From Streptomyces zhihengii (lineage in GTDB: Bacteria > Actinomycetota > Actinomycetes > Streptomycetales > Streptomycetaceae), in the NCBI RefSeq assembly GCF_016919245.1, contig NZ_JAFEJA010000001.1:4541501-4605500 (forward strand): a stretch of 64,000 nt of DNA. The letters run 5' to 3'. The first letter of the stretch is position 1; each line of letters begins with the position of its first letter. The translations under genes and the position numbers were made by a program. Below the pieces are notes generated by a model. That model was not told the DNA's origin. It did no database searches and saw only the letters and a program-made list of their open reading frames with translations. Of this stretch, positions 26,513-33,065 are shown one piece after another.

Positions 26513-27547
26513 GTGACGTACGGGGGACAGGGGCCGTACGGCCCCTCGTGGCAGCCGCAGACACCGGCTCCGCCGGGACTTCCGCCGCAACCGGGGCCGT
26601 ATCCGGGGCCGCGTCCGGGGCCCTACGGGCCGTATCCCGGGCCGTACGGGCCCCTTCCGCCGAATCTCCCGCCCGTCCGGCCCCCCTCGCTGTGGCGGCA
26701 GTTCCGGGACGGGGAGTGGCCGACGCTGCGCGAGCTGCTGTCGCACCTCGGGCGCGTCCACGGCTGTCTCTGGGTCCCGCTGCTCTTCTGCTTCCTGGGG
26801 CCGGTCCTGACCGTGATGGCGAGCTATCCGGTGATCCGCTCGGCCCGCCACCGCGCGCGGCTCAGCTTCCCTCCGCACCGGGGCCACGGCCCGGACGCCT
26901 CCGTCCTGCGGGTGCAGACGATCCGGGCCTGGCTGGCGGTGGGCGCGTCACTCGCGATCCTGGCCGTCTTCGGCACGTCGGAGGACTGGAACGAGGCGCA
27001 GCAGCAGTACTACCTGCGCCTGATCGCCACCCCGTGGCTGCTACTGCTCACGGCGCCGGTGGTGATGGCCCTGCTGTTCCGGAAGGCCACCCCGGCCAGG
27101 CGCACCGAGATGCGGGCACGGCTGCGTCCGGTGCTCCGGTCCGCGCTCCGGTTCTTCGGCGCGTTCACCGCCTTCGTCGTCCTGGCCGGTCTGCTGGTGC
27201 TGGTCTTCCAGGAGACGATCTCCGGCGACGGCTCGGGCGGGTCACCGGACGCGGTCCTCGTCGTGGCCGGGCTGGTGACGTACGTGGCGGTGGTGTGGCT
27301 GGGGTTCTTCCTCTGGTTCGCCTCGGGGACCGTCGTCCGCACCGCCTTCGGGACCGCCGACGTCCACCCGGCACTGCCCGCGCTGCTGACCGGCGTGCTG
27401 GTGTGGGAACTGTCCCTGATCAGCTTTGTCGTCTCCGACCTGCCGCCCGGCCCCCTGGCCGTCCAGCTCCTGGCCGTCCTGGGCGGTCCCCTGTCGGTGA
27501 CCGCCGTGGCGTGGTGGGAGATCGGCCGGCTGCGACGGGCCCGGTGA
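26513..27547 (+). CDS. Proline-rich multi-pass membrane protein (paralogue A)
   Basis: 344 residues. The first 60 are Gly/Pro/Tyr-rich (PGPYPGPRPGPYGPYPGPYG), followed by PPSLWRQFRDGEWPTLREL and six hydrophobic segments, then a short C-terminal tail (WWEIGRLRRAR). No recognised domain. It is clearly paralogous to the gene at 43399-44427, with shared blocks PPSLW.QFR..EWP.LRE, ATPWLLLLTAPVV, GTADVHPALPALLTGVLVWEL, DLPPGP and GGPLSV..AWWE. GTG 26513 follows gagga. Function unknown. Confidence 0.8.
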   Translation: MTYGGQGPYGPSWQPQTPAPPGLPPQPGPYPGPRPGPYGPYPGPYGPLPPNLPPVRPPSLWRQFRDGEWPTLRELLSHLGRVHGCLWVPLLFCFLGPVLTVMASYPVIRSARHRARLSFPPHRGHGPDASVLRVQTIRAWLAVGASLAILAVFGTSEDWNEAQQQYYLRLIATPWLLLLTAPVVMALLFRKATPARRTEMRARLRPVLRSALRFFGAFTAFVVLAGLLVLVFQETISGDGSGGSPDAVLVVAGLVTYVAVVWLGFFLWFASGTVVRTAFGTADVHPALPALLTGVLVWELSLISFVVSDLPPGPLAVQLLAVLGGPLSVTAVAWWEIGRLRRAR

Positions 27548-27589
27548 GGGGGGCAGGGAGTGGCGCCGCGGGCGTGAGCGGCCCGGCGG

Positions 27590-28171
27590 TCAGCCGCTGT
27601 AGTCCTTCAGCTTCTCGGTGTCGAGGGTGATGGCGACTGGGGCCGGGAGGTCGACGGTGGCCCCGTAGTCGTGGACGCGCATCGACCGGTAGGTGCCGTC
27701 GCTCGGGTCCGCGTGCACCACGAGCCGGTCGGCGTCCCGGTCCACAAGGAGGTAGACGGGGATTCCGGCCTGCGCGTAGGCGTCGCGCTTCTCGACCCGG
27801 TCGCGGAGATCGGTGTCTGCGTCGTGCGAGGTCACCTCGACCGCCATCAGGACACCGGTCGGCTCCGGCCACATGCCGTCGTGCGTCACGAAGTGGTCGA
27901 CAGGCGCGAGAACGGCGTCCGCGACGGCACGCCCCCGGCGGTAGGCGGAGACGCGCAGGTCCTGCTCGGGATAGAGGAGTGTGTCCGGTCGCTGCTGCAT
28001 GCACTGGGTGAGCAGCCACATCACGATGGCCCGGTGGAGCTGGTCCGGCACCGGCTTGACCTGCAACTTTCCGTTGATGAGTTCGAGCTTGACCCCCTCG
28101 GGGGCCTTCGCGGCGAGTTCTTCGAAGTCCTCGACGGACATCTGGGGGTGCTCGGCGGAAATGCGGGTCAT
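27590..28171 (-). CDS. Uma2-family (DUF820) restriction-like nuclease domain protein
   Basis: 193 residues, a PD-(D/E)XK-fold DUF820/Uma2 protein: MSVEDFEELAAKAPEGVKLELINGKL, the active-site strands VADAVLAPVDHF (Asp) and GVLMAVEVTSHDADTDLRDRVEKRDAYAQAGIPVYLLVD, giving D...EVxS plus the following Lys of the PD-ExK core. Streptomycetes carry many copies; biological role is unclear, and some are linked to mobile elements. ATG 28171 has a strong ggagg. Single gene on the minus strand. Confidence 0.9.
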   Translation of the reverse strand: MTRISAEHPQMSVEDFEELAAKAPEGVKLELINGKLQVKPVPDQLHRAIVMWLLTQCMQQRPDTLLYPEQDLRVSAYRRGRAVADAVLAPVDHFVTHDGMWPEPTGVLMAVEVTSHDADTDLRDRVEKRDAYAQAGIPVYLLVDRDADRLVVHADPSDGTYRSMRVHDYGATVDLPAPVAITLDTEKLKDYSG

Positions 28172-28227
28172 GGCGTCGCCTCCTCCCCTCCATCGTGCCC
28201 CGGTTCGGGGGCGGGTGAGCGGAAGGC

Positions 28228-29085
28228 TCATGAGGGTGTTCCCTCCGGGGATCGCTCCGGTGTTCGTGCCGGGGTGCGGCAGGCCGCGGCGAGGGCGTGG
28301 ACGCGGGCGGCCGGGAGCGCGGGCGGGGGACCGGTGGGCACGCCCCGGCAGGAGGCGCACTTGCCACCGGTCAGCGCCCCCGCCCGGGGCGGACGGCCGC
28401 ACTCGGCGCATTCGATGACGCGGACCGGGCGGGGCTTCGGCGGGGGAGCGGGCGGCAGCTTGTCGGTCAGCCGCCGGCGGGCGAGGGCCGCGGGGTGGTG
28501 GACGGTGCCCGGCAGCCCGGCCGTCAGGGCGTGCAGCACCTGGCGTTCGCCCGTCTCACGGGCGAACCACTCCTCGACGAGCGGGGCGAGGGCGGTGCAG
28601 TCCGCGTGCGACAGCGACATCGTGGGGTGCTCGCGCCCGAGGGCGGCGAGCAGGATGTACGCCCGGGAGCGGGTGGGGCGGCGGCGCTCCTCGGCGCGCT
28701 CGGCGGGGAGTTCTCCTTTGGCGTACGCGTCCCACCAGGAGTCGTCGCGCGCCGTCCGGGACCACCAGGTGCGGGTGACCCACTGCGAGGTGCCGTCCGG
28801 CGCGACCACCGACTCCAGCCCGTGCCGCAGGTGCCCGGCACGGACGAGCGCCCGCAGCACGGTGGTGATCGCCGTCTGCCCGTACGGGGTGTGCTTGGCG
28901 AGCGTCTTGATGGAGATGTCGCTGGTGTCGGGAAGCCGGTCGACGTAAGCGGCGACGGCGGCCTCGCGGGGCGTCAGATGTGCGAAGTCGTCGCCCGCGA
29001 GGGGGCCTTCCGCGGACACGGAGCGCTTGCCGTAGCCGGGATTGGCGAGGGGGTGCGGGGCATCACTAAAGTGGCTGTCAGCCAT
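28228..29085 (-). CDS. Helix-turn-helix protein with C-terminal zinc ribbon
   Basis: 285 residues. The N-terminal half resembles replication-initiator-like/MarR-type winged helix segments of Streptomyces accessory regulators (LTPREAAVAAYVDRLP, ISIKTLAKHTPYGQTAITTVLRALVRAGHL). The middle holds HPTMSLSHADCTALAPLVEEWF. The C-terminal section has CAECGRPP...GKCASCRG, two CxxC pairs that could bind zinc. Similar genes are common next to XRE/DUF397 pairs; no specific role is known. ATG 29085 has an agagg site. Confidence 0.7.
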   Translation of the reverse strand: MADSHFSDAPHPLANPGYGKRSVSAEGPLAGDDFAHLTPREAAVAAYVDRLPDTSDISIKTLAKHTPYGQTAITTVLRALVRAGHLRHGLESVVAPDGTSQWVTRTWWSRTARDDSWWDAYAKGELPAERAEERRRPTRSRAYILLAALGREHPTMSLSHADCTALAPLVEEWFARETGERQVLHALTAGLPGTVHHPAALARRRLTDKLPPAPPPKPRPVRVIECAECGRPPRAGALTGGKCASCRGVPTGPPPALPAARVHALAAACRTPARTPERSPEGTPS

Positions 29086-29315
29086 GGATCGCCTCTTGCT
29101 CGATCTCGATGGTCAGGCCCTCGTCCGGTGTTGGCGCACCGGCGGGGGCTGTTCGTTTATCGGAACCGTAGAGCGTGATGACGCTGCGTGGCAAGTCGGT
29201 CGCGGAACGTCCGCGAGCATGTCAACGGGCAGGGTGGGAGGGTGGGTTGAGGTCCCTCCCACCCCTTCCCTGAAGAAGGGTCTCGACTCTCGGCACCCGA
29301 GATCCGGGCCGCCGG

Positions 29316-29588
29316 TTACGGCTGCTTCAGCCCGGCGAGGAAGGTCTGCCAGACGGGCCCCGGGAAGGTGAGACGGGGCCCGTCGGGGACCTTGGAGTCG
29401 CGCACGGGGACGGTGTGCGGGGCGGGGGCGTCGGCGACTTCGAGGCAGTTGCCGCCGCTGCCATCGCTGTAGCTGGACTTGCGCCAGGAAGCGGCGACTT
29501 CGACGCAGTTGCCTCCCTCGCCGCCGCTGTAGCTGGACTTGCGCCAGATCGCCGAGGTGCGGTCGTGCTCAGGGCTGCTGCTCGTCAT
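29316..29588 (-). CDS. DUF397 protein with duplicated motif
   Basis: 90 residues. DUF397 normally has one WRKSSYSxGxGxNCVEVA motif; here it occurs twice in tandem (IWRKSSYSGGEGGNCVEVA then SWRKSSYSDGSGGNCLEVA), followed by the usual VPVRDSKVPDGPRLTF and WQTFLAGL. DUF397 proteins pair with XRE/DUF5753 regulators and act as their small partner or antagonist (BldB/WhiJ-type systems). It overlaps the upstream XRE gene by 20 bp. Confidence 0.92.
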   Translation of the reverse strand: MTSSSPEHDRTSAIWRKSSYSGGEGGNCVEVAASWRKSSYSDGSGGNCLEVADAPAPHTVPVRDSKVPDGPRLTFPGPVWQTFLAGLKQP

Positions 29589-30411
29589 GCGCGTAATCCT
29601 CTGCCACTGAGGTGATCAGGGCCAAGGATGATTCCGGCGACAGCGCGCTGGCCCCGATCAGATCGTAGGCCAACTGATGCCGGGCGACGGAGGCCGGGGA
29701 GTCCTCCAACTGGCCTGTTCCCGGGCCCTCCAGGTAGGTGAGCGGAGGTGCGTCGACGAAGCTCATCAACTTGAGCGCGCCGCCCATCGAAGCGTGCGCC
29801 CCCGCGTCGAACGGCAGCACCTGCACGATGACGCGGTGGCGCCGGGCGAGGTCCGCCACGTGTCTCAGCGCCTCCGCCATGACGGCGTCGCTCCCCACGC
29901 GCCGCCGCAGCACCGCCTCGTCCAGTACAGCCCACAACAGCGGCCGTGTTGGATCCGCGAGGAGCCGCGCGCGGTCGAGCCTCGCCTCCACGAGGGCGTC
30001 GATGACGTCCTCCGTGGCCGTCGGCTGGTACGCGCGGAACACCGCCCGCGCGTACCCCTCCGTCTGGAGCAGCCCCGGGATGAGCAGGGGCGCGTACTCG
30101 CGGATGCTCTCCGCCGTCGCCTCCGCCTCCGCGGCCTCCGCGAAGTGGTCGGGGTAGCGGGACCTGCCGGACGCCTCGCAGTTGCGGGTGAAGAAGTCCG
30201 TCGTGCCCAACACCTCGTCCAGTCGGACCGCGTGCTCGCGCAGGATGCGGCGGGTGCCTGCCTCCATCTGGCCGATGTACGACCCGCTGACGAACAGCGG
30301 ATCGCCGAGATCGTCCTGGGTGAGGCCGGCCTTTATGCGGGCGTGGCGCAGTTCGGCGCCGAGGAGTGCCCTCGGGGAGGTGGACGGGTCGAGATCCTTC
30401 GGTCCGGGCAT
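29569..30411 (-). CDS. XRE-family regulator with DUF5753 domain (WhiJ-like)
   Basis: 280 residues: N-terminal HTH_XRE (LGAELRHARIKAGLTQDDLGDPLFVSGSYIGQMEAGTRR), then DUF5753 (ESIREYAPLLIPGLLQTEGYARAVFRAYQP through ALITSVAEDYAHDE). In Streptomyces such regulators work with a DUF397 partner encoded next door, as here with a 20-bp overlap. ATG 30411 (MPGPKDLDP) is chosen over ATG 30483, which would add 24 residues without similarity. The divergent small genes may be its targets. Confidence 0.93.
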   Translation of the reverse strand: MPGPKDLDPSTSPRALLGAELRHARIKAGLTQDDLGDPLFVSGSYIGQMEAGTRRILREHAVRLDEVLGTTDFFTRNCEASGRSRYPDHFAEAAEAEATAESIREYAPLLIPGLLQTEGYARAVFRAYQPTATEDVIDALVEARLDRARLLADPTRPLLWAVLDEAVLRRRVGSDAVMAEALRHVADLARRHRVIVQVLPFDAGAHASMGGALKLMSFVDAPPLTYLEGPGTGQLEDSPASVARHQLAYDLIGASALSPESSLALITSVAEDYAHDEQQP

Positions 30412-30527
30412 GGCGCAACTCCAGGGACAGCAGGTCGCGTTGTTGGGCGTCGACTCTTCCCAGGCTAGCGGCGTGACGGACACGCTGGGTGAGGAAAGTG
30501 AACACTCAGTGGTGGAGGAATCCGGTC
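30412..30527. promoter_or_regulatory. Divergent promoter region of XRE gene and two small genes
   Basis: 116-bp gap that must carry both promoters. No clear operator palindrome seen by eye; ggtggagg before 30528 is a ribosome site. Confidence 0.35.
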
Positions 30528-30749
30528 ATGGGACAGGTTGTGCGTTCGGGGGAGCGGCTGCGGGCCGCGGAGGAGGTGGTGGCCCGGCTGAAGGACGGGC
30601 TGGACGTGGTGTCGGTGACGCTGCCGTCGTTGCGCGTCGACGTCGTCCCGCTGGCGAGTGACGCGCCGTATCCGCTCATCGAGCTGGGGCGCTGCAACCT
30701 CGACACGGCGCTGCGGCTCGCGTGCGTGCTGAAGGGGCTGGAGAAGTGA
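30528..30749 (+). CDS. Small conserved-type hypothetical protein (73 aa)
   Basis: 73 residues: ERLRAAEEVVARLKDGLDVV, SVTLPSLRVDVVPLASDAPYPLIELGRCNLDTALRLACVLKGL. An amphipathic helix, two short strands and a final helix; no known domain. Small proteins of this kind commonly sit divergent to XRE/DUF397 pairs in Streptomyces. ATG 30528 has ggagg 9 nt upstream. Coupled to the next gene by a GTGA overlap. Confidence 0.75.
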   Translation: MGQVVRSGERLRAAEEVVARLKDGLDVVSVTLPSLRVDVVPLASDAPYPLIELGRCNLDTALRLACVLKGLEK

Positions 30750-30970
30750 GGGCGGCGCCCGGGGCCCCGGAGCCCGGGACGTGGGCCGTCGACCGGCGGG
30801 ACGGCCGCGTGGGCCGGGTGATGGCGTACTTCGGCGCGTACGGCTATCTGCGCCCGGTGGGCGGCGGGCGGGAGTGGGACTGTCCGCCGGCCGAACTGCG
30901 CCCCGCCGAGCCCTCCGAGGTGCTGCGGGCCCGGGTGCGGGTGCGCAACGCGGAGGGGCGGCTGCCGTAG
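30746..30970 (+). CDS. Small hypothetical protein (74 aa)
   Basis: 74 residues, starting GTG 30746 inside the previous stop (GTGA). Sequence: GTWAVDRRDGRVGRVMAYFGAYGYLRPVGGGREWDCPPAELRPAEPSE. The pattern (V-D-x-R-x-G-R-V-G-x-V, then L-R-P-x-G-G-G-x-E-W-D) suggests a small SH3-like beta barrel as in many actinobacterial proteins of unknown role. Function unknown. Confidence 0.72.
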   Translation: MRAAPGAPEPGTWAVDRRDGRVGRVMAYFGAYGYLRPVGGGREWDCPPAELRPAEPSEVLRARVRVRNAEGRLP

Positions 30971-30984
30971 CGGGTGCCGCGCGG

Positions 30985-32871
30985 TCAGCCGGCCCAGAGC
31001 TGGGACTGCTGGGTCGCGTCGCAGGCAGCCTTGGCGAATCCGACGTTGCTCGTCATCGCGAGGCACATGCCGTCGGCGCGGCTCTTCAGCGTGTGTCCCC
31101 CGGCCCCCCGTGCGCCGATCTGCCAGAGCTGGGCCTCCGAGCCGTTGCAGGCTTCGACCGCGAGGCCGTAGAAGGCGTTGGACTTCAGGCACTTGCCGGT
31201 CTCGCCGACCAGTTTGAACGTGGTGGACGACACCGGCTGGTAGGTCCATGTGTAGTACCGCTTGGTGCCGTTGGCCCCCGGTTCGCCGCACACCGCGTTC
31301 ATGACGGAGGAGCTGCCCGAGTAGGCGTTCTTGTTCTCCGCGACGCACCGGCCGAGGGCGAGGCCCTTGAGCCGCCCGCTGGTGGAGGGGGCCGGGGGCG
31401 GCGCCGGGGCCTGGCCGCCGCCACCGGAGCCGGACCCGCCCGAGGCGCCGGAGCTGCTCGAACCGCCGGACCCGTTGCCGCCGCCTCCGTCGGAGGCGCC
31501 CGGGTCCTGGCCGTCGCCGGAGCCGCCTGCTCCCGCGCCGCCCGCGCCGCCGTCTCCGGGGACCCCGCCCGGGGCGCCGGTCGAGGGCGACGCGCTCCCG
31601 GCCGGTGACGCTCCGGGACGGGTGGGCGACGGGGAGACCCCGTCGGGCGAGGGGGCGGACGAGGCGCTTCCGGACGGCGTCGGCGAGGGCTTCGCCGAGA
31701 CGCCGGGGTCCTTGCCGAGGCCCGGGATGTCGTACGGGGAGAGCGCCACGGTCAGGGTGGTGCCGGTGACCACGACGATCGGCAGCACCAGCAGCATCGT
31801 CCGCCTGCGCCGCTCGCGCGGCTTCTTCGCCGGGGGCGTGCCGGGAGTCGGGGGCACGACGGGCGGGGGCGGGACCACGGCCGGTTCGTCGTCCTCCTCC
31901 GTATCGGGGCCGAAGGCATCCTCGGGCGACCTCGCGGCGAACGCCGCGCGCTCCGCGATGCGTTCCGCGACCTGGCGCGGCCACGGGGCGGGCGAGGCGG
32001 GGGTCAGCGGGAGGGTGTGGTCGCCCGCGAGGTCGTACAGCTCCTGGGCGGTGGGCCGGTCCGCCGGGGCCTTGGCGAGGCAGCGGGTGACGATCTCGGC
32101 CAGACCGGGCACGGCCTCGGCGAGGTCGCCCATGTCGGGCTCCTCGTGCACGATGCGGTAGAGCAGTTCGAGCCCGGAGCCGTCGCCGAAGGGCGGGCGT
32201 CCGTTCGCCGCGTACAGCAGCAGGCTGCCGAGGGCGAAGACGTCGGCGGCCCCGGTGATCTGCTTGCCGGCGGTGGCCTGTTCGGGCGCCATGTAGGCGG
32301 GGGTGCCGATGACCATGCCCGTCTTGGTCAGCCGGCTCTGGTCGGCGGCGCGGGCGACGCCGAAGTCGATGAGAGTGGCGCCGGCGGTGGTCAGCATGAC
32401 GTTGGACGGCTTGAGGTCGCGGTGCACCATCTCCGCCGCGTGCACCTTGCGCAGCCCGGCGGAGGCGTCCCGGAGCAGTCGCCACAGGCTCTCGGGCGGG
32501 AGCGCGCCGCCGTGCAGGCGCAGCGCCTCGCTGAGGGTGATGCCGGGGATGTACTCGGTGGCGAACCACGGGGGCCGTGCCGTGCGGTCGGACGCCAGCA
32601 GCTTGGCGCTGACACCACCGGGGAGCCGGGCGAGGTTGTCGAGCTCGTGCCCGAAGTGGCGGAGGAAGTCCTCGTCCTCGGCGAGCACCGGGAGCACCCG
32701 CTTCACGGCGGCGTACCGGCCCTCGGCCGTCCCGAGGTAGACCCGCCCCATGCCGCCGGAGCCCAGCACGCCCCGGAGACGGAACGCACCGATGCGCTGC
32801 GGGTCACCCGGGGTGAGCGGAGTGGCCCCACTGCCCTGCAAACCTGAAATGTTGTCCGGCTCCCCCTGCAT
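30985..32871 (-). CDS. Receptor-like Ser/Thr protein kinase with extracellular ricin-type domain
   Basis: About 628 residues. Hanks-type kinase (about 28-290): glycine loop VLGSGGMGRVYLG, Lys in AAVKRV, HRDLKPSNV, DFGVA, APEQ, and DVFALGSLL. A Pro-rich juxtamembrane part leads to a membrane helix (TMLLVLPIVVVTGTTLTVAL), a Ser/Pro/Gly-rich external linker of about 150 residues, and a C-terminal RICIN/beta-trefoil-like domain (ALGRCVAENKN, GKCLKSNAFYGLAVEACNGSEAQLWQI, GMCLAMTSN, QQSQLWAG). It probably senses a surface glycan and signals inward. The start is uncertain: ATG 32871 or 32937. Divergent from the first CHAT gene. Confidence 0.9.
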   Translation of the reverse strand: MQGEPDNISGLQGSGATPLTPGDPQRIGAFRLRGVLGSGGMGRVYLGTAEGRYAAVKRVLPVLAEDEDFLRHFGHELDNLARLPGGVSAKLLASDRTARPPWFATEYIPGITLSEALRLHGGALPPESLWRLLRDASAGLRKVHAAEMVHRDLKPSNVMLTTAGATLIDFGVARAADQSRLTKTGMVIGTPAYMAPEQATAGKQITGAADVFALGSLLLYAANGRPPFGDGSGLELLYRIVHEEPDMGDLAEAVPGLAEIVTRCLAKAPADRPTAQELYDLAGDHTLPLTPASPAPWPRQVAERIAERAAFAARSPEDAFGPDTEEDDEPAVVPPPPVVPPTPGTPPAKKPRERRRRTMLLVLPIVVVTGTTLTVALSPYDIPGLGKDPGVSAKPSPTPSGSASSAPSPDGVSPSPTRPGASPAGSASPSTGAPGGVPGDGGAGGAGAGGSGDGQDPGASDGGGGNGSGGSSSSGASGGSGSGGGGQAPAPPPAPSTSGRLKGLALGRCVAENKNAYSGSSSVMNAVCGEPGANGTKRYYTWTYQPVSSTTFKLVGETGKCLKSNAFYGLAVEACNGSEAQLWQIGARGAGGHTLKSRADGMCLAMTSNVGFAKAACDATQQSQLWAG

Positions 32872-33065
32872 GGGCGAAGCGTAACCGAGTCGCCGCGCGC
32901 GTCGGCGGAGCCGCAAACCCGTTGTTGTAGAGGACATGTGACGGTGTGTCGGATCACGCGGAAGCCGCCCTGGAGCCGCCCTGATTCCGACCGGATCCGG
33001 CCCGGGGGCATCTGGCAGATTCGAGGCTGAACGCGGCCAATGCGGGGCAGAGTGTCCGAGGCCGG

